From Pseudomonas sp. Irchel 3E13 (lineage in GTDB: Bacteria; Pseudomonadota; Gammaproteobacteria; Pseudomonadales; Pseudomonadaceae): 64,000 nt of DNA. The position numbers were made by a program, and so were the translations under genes. Location: positions 124,001 to 188,000 of the forward strand of contig NZ_FYDX01000006.1 in NCBI RefSeq assembly GCF_900187455.1. Reading direction: 5' to 3'. The notes beneath the pieces are model-generated. The model saw nothing but the letters and a program-made list of their open reading frames with translations, had not been told where the DNA came from and ran no database searches. Within the stretch, counting starts at the first letter, position 1. Every line of letters starts with the position of its first letter. Of this stretch, positions 28,703 through 40,061 are shown in pieces.

Positions 28703-29418
28703 AAATCACCCCAGAGTTGCTGCGCCACCGCCAGCGCCACCACCGGCGCGGTTTCGGTGCGCAGCACCCGTGGGCCGAGGCGTGCGGCGTGGAAGCCGGC
28801 GGCCTTGGCCTGATCGACTTCCGCCTCGGACAAACCGCCTTCCGGGCCGATCAGAAACGCCAGGCTGTCCGGCCGGGCATGGCTGACCAGCGGCTCGGCC
28901 ACCGGGTGCAGGACCAGCTTGAGTTGCTCGTCGCTACTGGCCAGCCATTCGGTCAGGGTGAGCGGCGGGTTGATCCGCGGCACGCTGGAGCGCCCGCACT
29001 GTTCACAGGCGCTGATCGCCACCTGGCGCCAGTGGGCCAGGCGCTTGTCGGCGCGTTCGTCTTTCAGGCGCACTTCGCAGCGTTCGCTGACGATCGGCGT
29101 GATCACATTGACGCCCAGTTCGGTGGCTTTCTGGATCGCCCAGTCCATCCGCTCGCCACGGGACAGGCCCTGGCCGAGGTGGATGTGCAGCGAGGATTCG
29201 GCCTGGCCGGGGAGGGCTTCGGTGAGGCTGACGCGCACGGTTTTCTTGCCGACTTCGAGCAGTTGGCCGAGGTATTCCTGGCCGCTGCCGTCGAACAGTT
29301 GCACGGCATCGCCGACGGCCATGCGCAGCACGCGGCCGATGTAGTGGGCCTGGGTTTCAGGTAGATCGTGTTCGCCGAGGCTGAGCGGGGCGTCGATGAA
29401 AAAGCGGGAGAGTCTCAT
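28699..29418 (-). CDS. rsmE: 16S rRNA (uracil-1498-N3)-methyltransferase RsmE
   Basis: 239 aa SPOUT methyltransferase that modifies U1498 in the ribosomal decoding region. An N-terminal PUA-like domain (RFFIDAPLSLGEHDLPETQAHYIGRVLRM) precedes the knotted domain with KATELGVNVITPI, SACEQCGRS and the SAM loop LIGPEGGLSEAEV, ending RVLRTETAPVVALA. Convergent with chpC, downstream of bioA on the same strand. Confidence 0.97.
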   Translation of the reverse strand: MRLSRFFIDAPLSLGEHDLPETQAHYIGRVLRMAVGDAVQLFDGSGQEYLGQLLEVGKKTVRVSLTEALPGQAESSLHIHLGQGLSRGERMDWAIQKATELGVNVITPIVSERCEVRLKDERADKRLAHWRQVAISACEQCGRSSVPRINPPLTLTEWLASSDEQLKLVLHPVAEPLVSHARPDSLAFLIGPEGGLSEAEVDQAKAAGFHAARLGPRVLRTETAPVVALAVAQQLWGDF

Positions 29419-29455
29419 GGTCGGGCTCGGTTACAGAATTGAGGTGTCAGGGCCT

Positions 29456-29515
29456 TCGCGAGCAAGCTCGCTCCTACAAACGATCGGCAAACTGTAGGAG
29501 CGAGCTTGCTCGCGA
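29456..29515. repeat. REP doublet between rsmE and bioA
   Basis: Inverted pair of the same unit as at 13290: a reverse copy at 29456-29477 and a forward copy at 29494-29515, separated by 16 bases. It could fold into one long stem and lies between two minus-strand genes. Confidence 0.88.
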
Positions 29516-29546
29516 TGAGGCCCTCACGGGCGAAAAACGATCAGGA

Positions 29547-30953
29547 TCAACCCGGATCGCGGAAATCAGGATGGAAATTGGCCGGCACCGCCACGCTCAC
29601 ACTGTCCCGCGTCGCCAGGTCGATCCCTTCACTGGCCACTTGCGCCAGGAAGTCGATCTGCTCCGGGGTGATCACATACGGCGGCAGGAAATACACCACG
29701 CTACCCAGCGGACGCAGCAGCGCGCCGCGGGTCAGGGCGTGTTCGAAGACTTTCAGGCCGCGGCGCTCCTGCCACGGATAGGCGGTCTTGCTGGCCTTGT
29801 CCTGGACCATCTCGATCGCCAGGGCCATGCCGGTCTGGCGTACTTCGGCCACATGCGGGTGGTCCACCAGATGGGCGGTGGCACTGGCCATGCGCTGGGA
29901 AAGGGCCTTGTTGGCTTCGATCACGTTGTCCTGTTCGAAGATGTCCAGGGTCGCCAACGCCGCGGCGCAGGCCAGCGGGTTGCCGGTGTAGCTGTGGGAA
30001 TGCAGGAAGGCGCGCAGGGTCGAGTAGTCGTCGTAGAACGCACCGTAGACATCGTCGGTGGTCAGGCACGCGGCCAGCGGCAGGTAACCGCCGGTCAGGG
30101 CCTTGGACAGGCAGAGGAAGTCCGGGCGGATGCCGGCCTGCTCGCAGGCGAACATGGTGCCGGTGCGGCCGAAGCCGACGGCGATTTCGTCGTGGATCAG
30201 GTGCACTTCATAGCGATCGCAGGCCTCGCGCAGCAGCTTGAGGTACACCGGGTGGTACATGCGCATGCCGCCGGCGCCCTGGATCAGCGGTTCGACGATC
30301 ACTGCGGCGATGCTGTCGTGGTGCTCGGCCAGGGTCTGCTCCATGGCGGCGAACATCGTGCGCGAGTGGTCTTCCCAGCTCACGCCCTCGGGACGAAGGT
30401 AGCAGTCCGGGCTGGGCACCTTGAGGGTATCCAGCAGCAGTGCCTTGTAGGTTTCGGTGAACAGCGGCACGTCGCCCACCGACATCGCGGCGATGGTTTC
30501 GCCGTGGTAGCTGTTGCTCAGGGTGACGAAGCGTTTCTTCTCCGGGCGACCCTTGTTCAGCCAGTAGTGGAAGCTCATTTTCAGCGCCACTTCGATGCAG
30601 GACGAACCGTTATCGGCGTAGAAGCACCGGGTCAGCCCTTCCGGGGTGAGCTTGATCAGGCGCTCGGACAGCTCGATCACCGGCTGGTGGCTGAAGCCTG
30701 CGAGGATCACGTGCTCCAGTTGGTCGACCTGATCCTTGATGCGCTGGTTGATGCGCGGGTTGGCGTGGCCGAACACGTTGACCCACCAGGAGCTGACCGC
30801 GTCCAGGTAGCGCTTGCCTTCGAAGTCTTCGAGCCACACCCCTTCGCCGCGCTTGATGGGGATCAGCGGCAGTTGCTCGTGGTCTTTCATCTGGGTGCAG
30901 GGGTGCCAGAGGACCTTGAGGTCACGCTGCATCCACTGTTGATTAAGGCCCAT
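29547..30953 (-). CDS. bioA: Adenosylmethionine-8-amino-7-oxononanoate aminotransferase BioA
   Basis: 468 aa PLP enzyme of biotin synthesis that uses SAM as amino donor. Start MGLNQQWMQR at 30953. Fold-type I features: SSWWVNVFGHANP (53-66), NSYHGET (147-153), HDEIAVGFGRTG (254-265) and the PLP Lys at residue 284 in LSKALTGGYLPL. It stands alone, away from bioBFCD, as in other pseudomonads, and diverges from the amine oxidase gene. Confidence 0.97.
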   Translation of the reverse strand: MGLNQQWMQRDLKVLWHPCTQMKDHEQLPLIPIKRGEGVWLEDFEGKRYLDAVSSWWVNVFGHANPRINQRIKDQVDQLEHVILAGFSHQPVIELSERLIKLTPEGLTRCFYADNGSSCIEVALKMSFHYWLNKGRPEKKRFVTLSNSYHGETIAAMSVGDVPLFTETYKALLLDTLKVPSPDCYLRPEGVSWEDHSRTMFAAMEQTLAEHHDSIAAVIVEPLIQGAGGMRMYHPVYLKLLREACDRYEVHLIHDEIAVGFGRTGTMFACEQAGIRPDFLCLSKALTGGYLPLAACLTTDDVYGAFYDDYSTLRAFLHSHSYTGNPLACAAALATLDIFEQDNVIEANKALSQRMASATAHLVDHPHVAEVRQTGMALAIEMVQDKASKTAYPWQERRGLKVFEHALTRGALLRPLGSVVYFLPPYVITPEQIDFLAQVASEGIDLATRDSVSVAVPANFHPDFRDPG

Positions 30954-31144
30954 TGGCATTCTCCTGGCGGCACGGGTTGCGGACATCCGCGCAAGCCTAT
31001 GCAAAGCGCCCGGCCACCACAACCCGTGGCGACCAATCGGCCGGACCCTTGCTGGCGGGCATGGTCGGGGTGACGTATCCTGCACGGCATCTGCCCGGGG
31101 CGTTCTTCCCCACCTTTTTCTGCCTTTAATCCGGAGTTCGACAC

Positions 31145-32947
31145 ATGTCTGCTGGTTGGCTGCGCGGCTGCGCGCTGGTGTTTATTGGGCTGTTCAGCGC
31201 GGGGGCGATGGCGGCGGCGAAGACCCCTACGGCCATCGTGGTCGGCGGCGGACTGGCGGGCCTGACCGCGGCGTACGAGCTGCAGAACAAGGGCTGGCAG
31301 GTCACCTTGCTGGAAGCCAAGTCCAGCATTGGTGGGCGTTCGGGCCTGGCCACCAGTGAATGGATCGCCAACAGCAAGGTCCAGCCGGTGCTCAATGAGT
31401 ACCTGGACAGCTTCAAGCTCACCACCTTGCCCGCCCCGGAATTCGTCCGGACCCCCAGCTATCTGATCGACGGCGAGTATTTCAGTGCCGCCGACCTGAC
31501 CACCAAGCAACCGGCCACCGCCGAGGCGCTCAAGCGCTACGAGAAGACCGTCGACGACCTCGCTGCGTCCATCAGCGACCCGGAAAACCCGGCGGCCAAC
31601 AGCACCCTGTTCGCCCTCGACCAGATCAACGTCTCCACCTGGCTGGACAAGCTGCAACTGCCGGCCACCGCGCGGCAACTGGTCAACCAGCAGATTCGTA
31701 CCCGTTATGACGAGCCGTCGCGCCTGTCGCTGCTCTACTTCGCTCAGCAGAACCGCGTCTATCGCGGCGTCAGCGACCGCGACCTGCGCGCCGCCCGCCT
31801 CCCAGGCGGCAGCCCGGTGCTGGCCCAGGCCTTCGTCAAACAGTTGAAAACCATCAAGACCAGCTCGCCGGTCACCGCCATCAGCCAGGACAAGGACGGC
31901 GTGACCGTCAAGGTCGGCGGTGTCGGCTACCAGGCCGATTACCTGGTGCTGGCCGTGCCGCTGCGTGCCCTGTCGAAGATCCAGATGACCCCGGGCCTGG
32001 ACAGCCTGCACCTGGCCGCGCTCAAAGGAACCAACTACGGCTGGCGTGACCAGTTGCTGCTGAAGTTCAAGACCCCGGTCTGGGAAAGCCGCGCGCGTAT
32101 GTCCGGCGAGATTTTCAGCAACACCGGCCTCGGCATGCTGTGGATCGAGCCCGCGCTGAAAGGTGGCGCCAATGTGGTGATCAACCTTTCCGGTGACAAC
32201 GCCCGCCTGCTGCAGGCGTTCGGCGACAAGCAGATGGTCGATCAGGTGCTGATCCGCCTGCATGCGTTCTATCCACAGGCGCGTGGCGCCTTCACCGGTT
32301 ATGAAGTGCGCCGCTACAGCACCGACGTCGGTACTGGCGGTTCGTACCTGGCCTATGGCCCGGGGCAGATCAGCAAATACTGGCGCCTGTGGGAGCGTCC
32401 GGTGCAACGCGTCGCCTTTGCCGGCGAACACACCGATTCGCTGTATCCGGGCACCCTGGAAGGCGCATTACGTAGCGGCCAGCGTGCCGCCACCCAGGTG
32501 CGTGATCTGGCGGCGGGCAAGTCGTTCGATCCGGTCAAATCGGTTGCCGCCACTGCCGCGGCGGGAACGGCTGCCGCAGCGGTCGCCGCGAAGAAAGAGA
32601 AAGATGGCGGCGGCGGCTTCTTCTCGCGCCTGTTCGGTGGCGGTGATGACAAGCCTGCTGCGGCCCCTGAAACCGCCAAGGCGGTCGAACCGGCAGCCGC
32701 ACCGGCTCCGGCAGCAGCGCCTGCGCCTGCCGCGCCGGCAGCCGTTGCCAAGGAAGAGCCGGCCAAGGCCGCACCGGTGAAAGCCGCGCCAGCCAAGGCC
32801 GCTCCGGCCGCCCATGCGCCGGCGAAGAAGGCCGAGGCCAAGGCAGCGCCAGTGAAGAAACCCGCGCCAACTCCTGCGAAAAAGACCGAAGCCAAAAAGG
32901 AGCCGGCGAAGAAGCCGGCCTCCAATACCCAGGCCAAGGCGGGCTGA
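31145..32947 (+). CDS. Exported flavin amine oxidase-family protein with Ala/Lys/Pro tail
   Basis: 600 aa. An N-terminal signal-like helix (residues 1-25, ending AMAAAKT) is followed directly by the FAD Rossmann motif IVVGGGLAGLTAAYEL and the amine oxidase second motif IGGRS. The C-terminal FAD motif is AGEHTDSLYPGTLEGALRSG near 435-455. Residues 465-600 are a low-complexity tail: a short glycine/aromatic patch (GGGGFFSRLFGGG) and then Ala-Lys-Pro repeats like those of PhaF. Substrate unknown. An annotation as polyamine or monoamine oxidase would only be a family guess. Confidence 0.8.
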   Translation: MSAGWLRGCALVFIGLFSAGAMAAAKTPTAIVVGGGLAGLTAAYELQNKGWQVTLLEAKSSIGGRSGLATSEWIANSKVQPVLNEYLDSFKLTTLPAPEFVRTPSYLIDGEYFSAADLTTKQPATAEALKRYEKTVDDLAASISDPENPAANSTLFALDQINVSTWLDKLQLPATARQLVNQQIRTRYDEPSRLSLLYFAQQNRVYRGVSDRDLRAARLPGGSPVLAQAFVKQLKTIKTSSPVTAISQDKDGVTVKVGGVGYQADYLVLAVPLRALSKIQMTPGLDSLHLAALKGTNYGWRDQLLLKFKTPVWESRARMSGEIFSNTGLGMLWIEPALKGGANVVINLSGDNARLLQAFGDKQMVDQVLIRLHAFYPQARGAFTGYEVRRYSTDVGTGGSYLAYGPGQISKYWRLWERPVQRVAFAGEHTDSLYPGTLEGALRSGQRAATQVRDLAAGKSFDPVKSVAATAAAGTAAAAVAAKKEKDGGGGFFSRLFGGGDDKPAAAPETAKAVEPAAAPAPAAAPAPAAPAAVAKEEPAKAAPVKAAPAKAAPAAHAPAKKAEAKAAPVKKPAPTPAKKTEAKKEPAKKPASNTQAKAG

Positions 32948-32958
32948 CAAGCCTTTAT

Positions 32959-32982
32959 CCGTGGGAGCGTCCGCTCCCACGG
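32959..32982 (+). terminator. Perfect hairpin after the amine oxidase gene
   Basis: Stem CCGTGGGAGCG / CGCTCCCACGG with a two-base centre, 12 bases after the stop. No T run follows, so it is either a weak terminator or a small REP-like palindrome. Confidence 0.55.
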
Positions 32983-33143
32983 CTCACATCAGCTACAGTC
33001 CTTCCCCTGGCGTTAATGTTTCCTTAACGCCCCTGTTGCAGACTAAGTATCGATTTTTCCGATAGTTCAAAGCGAAATTTTCCGCTTTCATTCGATAGAT
33101 ATCCGGTTAGTCTTGGTAGCAATTCTTACGGGGAACCAGGCAA

Positions 33144-33695
33144 ATGCAGCTTCGCAATTCATCTTCTCGTTACGGTCTGATCAGCATTGTCCTGCACTGG
33201 GGTGTTGCCCTGGCGGTGTTCGGTCTGTTCGGGCTGGGCCTTTGGATGGTCGGGCTGGATTACTACAGCTCCTGGCGCCATACCGCGCCTGAACTGCACA
33301 AAAGCATCGGCCTGACTGTGCTGGCGCTGATGCTGCTGCGGGTGCTGTGGCGCTTTGTCAGCCCGCCGCCTCCTGCCCCGGCCACCCACGACGCGTTCAC
33401 CCGTTTCGCCGCCAAAGCTGGCCACATGCTGCTCTACGTTGGCCTGTTCGGCGTGTTGATCGCCGGTTACCTGATCTCCACCGCTGAAGGCGCGGGGATC
33501 CCGGTATTCGGCTTGTTCGAAGTTCCGGCGCTCGTTTCCGGCCTGCCTGATCAGGCCGATATCGCCGGTGCGATCCACTTCTATCTGGCCTGGGGTCTGG
33601 TGATTTTCGCCGGCCTGCACGGGCTGGCTGCTCTAAAACACCACTTTATCGACCGTGACGCGACCCTGGTGCGCATGCTGGGCCGCAAGGCTTGA
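33144..33695 (+). CDS. cybB: Cytochrome b561 family protein
   Basis: 183 aa with four hydrophobic helices and paired histidines for two haems ([79 protein letters not shown]). It is a di-haem b-type electron carrier of the inner membrane. The yceI gene follows after 32 bases, the common cytochrome b561-YceI pairing, suggesting a shared role with a periplasmic quinone-binding lipocalin-like partner. Confidence 0.92.
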   Translation: MQLRNSSSRYGLISIVLHWGVALAVFGLFGLGLWMVGLDYYSSWRHTAPELHKSIGLTVLALMLLRVLWRFVSPPPPAPATHDAFTRFAAKAGHMLLYVGLFGVLIAGYLISTAEGAGIPVFGLFEVPALVSGLPDQADIAGAIHFYLAWGLVIFAGLHGLAALKHHFIDRDATLVRMLGRKA

Positions 33696-33727
33696 TGTTC
33701 AACCTCCACTCCAAAGGAATAGAAAGT

Positions 33728-34306
33728 ATGTTGAAGAAGACTTTTGCCGCTCTGGCGCTCGGTACCGCTCTGCTCTCGGCTGGTCAGGCCATGGCCGCCG
33801 ATTACAAGATCGACAAGGAAGGCCAGCACGCATTCGTCAACTGGAAGATCAGCCACCTGGGCTACAGCTTCATCCTCGGCACCTTCAAGGAGTTCGACGG
33901 TTCCTTCTCCTGGGATGCCGCCAAGCCTGAAGCGAGCAAGATCGCTGTCGACCTGAAGACCGCCAGCGTCTGGTCCAACCACGCTGAACGTGACAAGCAC
34001 ATCGCCAGCAAGGACTTCCTGGACGTCAGCAAATTCCCGGAAGCCAAGTTCGTCTCTACCGCAGTCAAATCGACCGGCGAGAAAACCGCTGACGTGACCG
34101 GCGACCTGACCCTGCACGGCGTGACCAAGCCAGTCGTGTTCAAGGCAGTGTTCAACGGCGAAGGCAAGGATCCATGGGGCGGCGAGCGTGCAGGTTTCAA
34201 CGCTACCACCACCCTGAACCTGAACGACTTCGGCATCAAAGGCCCAGGCCCGTCTTCCCAGACCCTGGACCTGGACATCTCCGTTGAAGGCGTGAAGCAG
34301 AAGTAA
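33728..34306 (+). CDS. YceI family periplasmic protein
   Basis: 192 aa from the ATG at 33728. A signal peptide (residues 1-23, ending QAMAA) precedes the mature YceI domain ([52 protein letters not shown]). The fold is a lipocalin-like barrel that binds isoprenoid chains such as polyprenyl quinone. Upregulation by base or osmotic stress is known for E. coli YceI. It is followed by a strong terminator. Confidence 0.94.
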   Translation: MLKKTFAALALGTALLSAGQAMAADYKIDKEGQHAFVNWKISHLGYSFILGTFKEFDGSFSWDAAKPEASKIAVDLKTASVWSNHAERDKHIASKDFLDVSKFPEAKFVSTAVKSTGEKTADVTGDLTLHGVTKPVVFKAVFNGEGKDPWGGERAGFNATTTLNLNDFGIKGPGPSSQTLDLDISVEGVKQK

Positions 34307-34322
34307 TTTCCGCTGCGCCAAC

Positions 34323-34353
34323 AAAAACGCCGCCCCTTGGGGCGGCGTTTTCA
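34323..34353 (+). terminator. Intrinsic terminator after yceI
   Basis: A GCCGCCCC / GGGGCGGC stem with a two-base loop, with A residues before it and GTTTTCATTT after it. The flanking A and T tracts let it also serve convergent rhlE. Confidence 0.9.
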
Positions 34354-34367
34354 TTTACGGCGTTGAC

Positions 34368-36257
34368 TCAGCGATTGCGGGTCAGCAGCGCCGGTTTCTC
34401 ACCACGAGGACGGCTCGGCAGTTGCTCGAGCTGTTCGATCGACGGGAAACGGTCGACCTTCGATTCCTTGTGCATGATCTTCGGCTGCTGTTGCGGCTGC
34501 TCTTCACGCGGGCTGCGTACGGCCGGTTCCTGGCGATCTTCGCGGGCCGGGCGACGGTTGCGGTTGTTGCTGCCTTCGCGACGTGGCTGGCCATCACGGG
34601 CACCACCACCGGTGCGCGGACCACCACCACGTTTCTCGCCGCCAGCCGCTTTGTCGCCGCGTGGAGCGGCGCCATTGCTGCGGGGTGCATTGGCGCGTGG
34701 CTGGCCGCTACCTGCGGTGCCGGCGCTGGCGGGTGCGCCCGGACGACGGTTGCGGCCCTGGCCGCCTTTGCCTTGGTAAGGGCTGACGTAGTCGGCGCGG
34801 TTACCGAAGTTGTCGACGTCGTCATCCAGGAAGACTTCCGGATCACGGTTTCCCGAGTTGGCTGTCGACGGTGCAGCAGCCTTGGCAGTCTGGGGCTGGC
34901 GTGGCTTCTGATCGCGTGGCTTGCGCTCTTGACGACCGCCAGCGGCTTTCTCGGCAGGCTTGTCACCAGCCGGTTTGTCCTTTTCCTTGCCTTTATCCTT
35001 GCCCTTGTCCTTGCGGCCCCCGGCATTGCTGCCGTCGGCGCGCTGACCACGGCGCTGGTTGTTCTGCGGGCGTGGCTCGCGGGTTTCCGGCTTCTCGGCC
35101 TCGACGGCGGAGAAATCGAAGCCCAGCAGGTCGCCATCCGGGATGCGCTGACGCGTGACGCGTTCGATGCTCTTGAGCAGCTTCTCTTCATCAGGCGCGA
35201 CCAGCGAGATCGCTTCGCCGGAGCGTCCGGCACGGCCGGTACGGCCGATACGGTGAACGTAGTCTTCCTCGACGTTGGGCAGCTCGAAGTTGACCACGTG
35301 AGGCAACTGGTCGATGTCCAGGCCGCGGGCAGCGATGTCGGTTGCGACCAGGATCCGCACGGTGCCGGCCTTGAAGTCGGCCAGGGCTTTGGTGCGGGCG
35401 TTCTGGCTCTTGTTGCCGTGGATCGCGGCGGCGGTCAGGCCGTGCTTTTCCAGGTACTCGGCCAGGCGGTTGGCGCCGTGCTTGGTACGGGTGAACACCA
35501 GGACCTGTTCCCAGGCGCCAGCGGTGATCAGGTGAGCGAGCAGGGCGCGCTTGTGGCTGGACGGCAGGCGGTAGACGCGTTGTTCGATACGCTCGACGGT
35601 GGTGTTCGGCGGTGTGACCTCGATGCGCTCGGGGTTGTGCAGCAGCTTGTCGGCGAGGTCGGTGATGTCTTTGGAGAAGGTCGCCGAGAACAACAGGTTC
35701 TGGCGCTTGGCCGGCAGGCGGGCAAGGACTTTCTTCACATCGTGGATGAAGCCCATGTCGAGCATGCGGTCGGCTTCGTCCAGCACCAGCGTTTCAACGT
35801 GGCTGAGGTCGACGCTGCCTTGGCCGGCGAGGTCGAGCAGGCGACCCGGGCAGGCCACCAGCACGTCAACACCGCGGGACATGGCCTGGACCTGCGGGTT
35901 CATGCCAACGCCGCCGAAGATGCAGGCGCTGACGAATTTCAGGTCACGGGCGTAGGTCTTGAAGCTGTCGTGGACCTGGGCGGCCAGTTCGCGGGTCGGG
36001 GTCAGGACCAGTACGCGCGGCTGGCGCGGGCCATGACGCTGGGACTTGTCCGGGTGACCACCGGGAAACAGACGCTCGAGGATCGGCAAGGCGAAACCGC
36101 CGGTTTTACCAGTACCTGTCTGCGCCGCAACCATCAGGTCGCGACCTTGCAACGCGGCGGGAATGGCCCGCTGTTGCACCGGAGTAGGCTGGGTGTAGCC
36201 CGCAGCCTCAATAGCGCGGACTAGAGCCTCGGAGAGACCGAGGGAAGCAAAGGACAT
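34368..36257 (-). CDS. rhlE: DEAD-box RNA helicase RhlE-like
   Basis: 629 aa. Helicase core: Q motif at [12 protein letters not shown], Walker A AQTGTGKT (45-52), DEAD at 160-163, SAT in LFSATF, and [11 protein letters not shown] near 330. From about residue 380 to the end it is a basic, Gly/Arg/Gln/Pro-rich disordered extension expected to bind RNA and drive condensation. It remodels RNA in ribosome assembly and the degradosome, especially in the cold. The 222-base leader is long for this window. Confidence 0.92.
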   Translation of the reverse strand: MSFASLGLSEALVRAIEAAGYTQPTPVQQRAIPAALQGRDLMVAAQTGTGKTGGFALPILERLFPGGHPDKSQRHGPRQPRVLVLTPTRELAAQVHDSFKTYARDLKFVSACIFGGVGMNPQVQAMSRGVDVLVACPGRLLDLAGQGSVDLSHVETLVLDEADRMLDMGFIHDVKKVLARLPAKRQNLLFSATFSKDITDLADKLLHNPERIEVTPPNTTVERIEQRVYRLPSSHKRALLAHLITAGAWEQVLVFTRTKHGANRLAEYLEKHGLTAAAIHGNKSQNARTKALADFKAGTVRILVATDIAARGLDIDQLPHVVNFELPNVEEDYVHRIGRTGRAGRSGEAISLVAPDEEKLLKSIERVTRQRIPDGDLLGFDFSAVEAEKPETREPRPQNNQRRGQRADGSNAGGRKDKGKDKGKEKDKPAGDKPAEKAAGGRQERKPRDQKPRQPQTAKAAAPSTANSGNRDPEVFLDDDVDNFGNRADYVSPYQGKGGQGRNRRPGAPASAGTAGSGQPRANAPRSNGAAPRGDKAAGGEKRGGGPRTGGGARDGQPRREGSNNRNRRPAREDRQEPAVRSPREEQPQQQPKIMHKESKVDRFPSIEQLEQLPSRPRGEKPALLTRNR

Positions 36258-36479
36258 GAGAAATCCTGTTCTATTGGGGGCTGGGCCCTATGGGATGATC
36301 TTGCCTGGCGCGAGGGGCATCGAGGGATGCTGTCGCGTCCGGTCCTGCAGGGTCTTCAATGCGCATCCGGGAGCGGTGAGCGGGCTTTGGGCCTCGCTGT
36401 TTTACCGGTCGGGATGCCTTTTGTAAGGCCGAGCGTCCGGGCGTAAGCCTGGCGGGAAGGCCGGAGTATAACAGAGCAA

Positions 36480-37265
36480 TCAGGGAGTGCTGCGTTCCTG
36501 CTGCTCAACGGTTTTTGTAATGCCCGCCGTGACATGGCCGTAGCGCGCATGCAGCTCGGCGTAGGCCGGCTCCTGCTTGAAGCGCCGAAGCTCCGCGGCG
36601 AAGCGCTGGGCCAGCAGGTCCATGCCGGCGTTGCGGCGTACCGCGAGGTACTGGCGCTGGCGGTCGATGACCAGCGGCAACTCGCTGATGTGCTGTTCCA
36701 GGCCCAGTTGGGCAAGCACATGGCGCCCGACGCGGCGGTCGGTGATCACCAGATCGATGCGTCCGCGTTGCAGCTTGCCGAAGTTGGCTTCCTGGGTCGG
36801 TGCGGCTTCGCGGCGAAACAGCGGCGACTCCAGAAACGCCTTGCCGTAGTCATAGCCGGCGGAGGTGCCGACGGTGAGGTCGCGCAGGTCGTCGAGGCTG
36901 TTGACCGCATGCGGCCGGTCGTTGGCCTGGAACAGCACGAATTCGACTTCCGACAGCGGTTCGTTGGGGTAGAACAGCTGGCTACTGCGTTGCGCGTTCT
37001 GAAAAATATCCAGCACGCCGTCGGCCAGACCCTGGTCGACCATCAGCATGCAGCGCCGCCACGGCATGAATTGCCAGTCCACCTCGACACCCAGGCGCTT
37101 GAACACTTCGGCGGTGACTTCGTAGTCGATGCCCTTGGGCTGGCCGTTTTCCTCGTAGGCATAGGGCGCCCACGGATCCGTGACGATACGCAGCCGCTCG
37201 GCATGGGCCAGCAGGCTCATGCAGCTCAGTAGCAGGACGGTCAGCAGGCGGGCGAGATAGGGCAT
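36480..37265 (-). CDS. Periplasmic amino-acid-type solute-binding protein
   Basis: 261 aa with a signal peptide (residues 1-22, ending LLAHA) and a type II periplasmic binding fold of the SBP_bac_3 family (LRIVTDPWAPYAYEENGQPKGIDYEVTAEVF, VGTSAGYDYGKAFL). No ABC permease or ATPase lies next to it, so it is an orphan binding protein, perhaps a sensor or partner of a remote transporter. Ligand unknown. Confidence 0.85.
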   Translation of the reverse strand: MPYLARLLTVLLLSCMSLLAHAERLRIVTDPWAPYAYEENGQPKGIDYEVTAEVFKRLGVEVDWQFMPWRRCMLMVDQGLADGVLDIFQNAQRSSQLFYPNEPLSEVEFVLFQANDRPHAVNSLDDLRDLTVGTSAGYDYGKAFLESPLFRREAAPTQEANFGKLQRGRIDLVITDRRVGRHVLAQLGLEQHISELPLVIDRQRQYLAVRRNAGMDLLAQRFAAELRRFKQEPAYAELHARYGHVTAGITKTVEQQERSTP

Positions 37266-37359
37266 GGTGGCTGTATACGGGATGCATCGCGCGAAAGCGA
37301 GTGCAGAAAGCCTGGAGTGGCGATGGCGCCGGAATTTACGGACACCATCGCCGGATCGA

Positions 37360-38205
37360 TCAACGCGGCAGCTTGAGATTGTTCCAGATCGCCAGGCTCG
37401 GTTCGGCCTGGTTCAGCGTGTAGAAGTGCAGCCCCGGTGCGCCGCCTTGCAGCAGTTGTTCGCACATGCGGCTGATGACTTCTTCACCGAACGACTGGAT
37501 GCTCTTGGCGTCGTCGCCGTAGGCTTCCAGTTGCTTGCGGATCCAGCGTGGCAGCTCGGCGCCGCAGGCGTCGGAGAACCGGGCCAGCTTGCTGTAGTTG
37601 GTGATCGGCATGATCCCTGGTACGACCGGGATCTTCACGCCCAGTTTTTCCACGCGCTCGACGAAGTAGAAGTAGCTGTCGGCGTTGAAGAAATACTGGG
37701 TGATGGCGCTGTCGGCGCCGGCGTTGGCTTTGCGCACGAAGTTGATCAGATCGTCTTCGAAGCTGCGTGCCTGCGGATGCATCTCCGGGTAGGCGGCCAC
37801 TTCGATGTGGAAATGATCACCGCTTTCCTGGCGGATGAACTCGACCAGGTCGTTGGCGTAGCGCAGTTCACCGCTGGCCATGCCCATGCCCGAAGGCAGG
37901 TCGCCGCGCAGGGCGACGATGCGCTTGATGCCGGCGTCCTTGTACTGGACGAGCAGGTTGCGCAGCTCTTCCTTGCTGTCACCGACACAGGACAGGTGCG
38001 GTGCGGCCGGGACCTTCACTTCGTTTTCCAGCTGCAGCACGGTATTCAGGGTGCGGTCGCGAGTCGAGCCGCCGGCCCCGTAGGTGCAGGAAAAGAAATC
38101 CGGGTTGTAGCTGGCCAGCGTGCGAGCGGTGGCGAGCAGTTTTTCATGTCCAGCGTCGGTCTTGGTCGGGAAGAACTCGAAGCTGTAACGGCGTTCTTGA
38201 GTCAT
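37360..38205 (-). CDS. metF: 5,10-methylenetetrahydrofolate reductase MetF
   Basis: 281 aa FAD enzyme making 5-methyltetrahydrofolate for methionine synthesis. Start MTQERRYSFEFFPTKTD at 38205. Conserved YGAGGSTRDRT, HLSCVG and IVALRGDLP lie in the beta-alpha barrel. It is downstream of ahcY on the same strand, so both steps of homocysteine recycling may share a transcript, although a 108-base gap with a repeat lies between them. Confidence 0.97.
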   Translation of the reverse strand: MTQERRYSFEFFPTKTDAGHEKLLATARTLASYNPDFFSCTYGAGGSTRDRTLNTVLQLENEVKVPAAPHLSCVGDSKEELRNLLVQYKDAGIKRIVALRGDLPSGMGMASGELRYANDLVEFIRQESGDHFHIEVAAYPEMHPQARSFEDDLINFVRKANAGADSAITQYFFNADSYFYFVERVEKLGVKIPVVPGIMPITNYSKLARFSDACGAELPRWIRKQLEAYGDDAKSIQSFGEEVISRMCEQLLQGGAPGLHFYTLNQAEPSLAIWNNLKLPR

Positions 38206-38230
38206 TTGAATTTCCTTCAGCCGCAAGCCT

Positions 38231-38306
38231 CAAGCTGCGAGCTGCAGTGTCAGGCAAGAGCGGCGCAAGGCCGTCGTTGCCTGAAACGTGCAGCTCGTAG
38301 CTTGTA
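38231..38306. repeat. Intergenic inverted repeat, AAGCTGCAAGC family (copy 3)
   Basis: The arms AAGCTGCGAGCTGCA (38232-38246) and TGCAGCTCGTAGCTT (38289-38303) match in 14 of 15 positions as an inverted repeat. It fills most of the ahcY-metF gap. Confidence 0.7.
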
Positions 38307-38313
38307 GCTGCTG

Positions 38314-39852
<1,539 letters not shown>

Positions 39853-39894
39853 GGGAGCGACGGTCGCGGGGGACCATCGCCGAAAAACGCGGGG

Positions 39895-39923
39895 ATTATA
39901 GCCGGGCTTTCGCGCGCGCCCAA
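39895..39923 (-). promoter_or_regulatory. Sigma-70 type promoter of ahcY
   Basis: On the minus strand a perfect -10 TATAAT (39895-39900) is preceded by a 17-base spacer and a weak -35 TTGGGC (39918-39923). Transcription would begin near 39888, about 35 bases before the riboswitch P1. Confidence 0.7.
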
Positions 39924-40061
39924 GGGCCAAAGCGTCGCGTGCGACCGACGACTGGCGGATGGTCGTATGCCGGCGATGGTTTGCGTCCAAAGAATGGGGC
40001 TACCATGTAGTGGCAGGGCCTCGGTGGCCCTGCTTCACATGCCAGGCCGGTAGGAGCACGC

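Noticed and set aside
28244..28705. Possible fused or frameshifted chpA-chpC reading
   Set aside because: The 8-base overlap is normal translational coupling, and both proteins have complete domain ends.
32948..33143. Candidate small RNA between the amine oxidase and cybB genes
   Set aside because: The gap has short AT-rich palindromes (CGTTAA...TTAACG, AAAGCG...CGCTTT) that fit a promoter region; no terminator ends a small transcript there.
36258..36479. Long rhlE leader considered as a cold-shock thermosensor
   Set aside because: A TATACT-like -10 can be drawn near its start, but no convincing conserved RNA structure could be recognised by eye.
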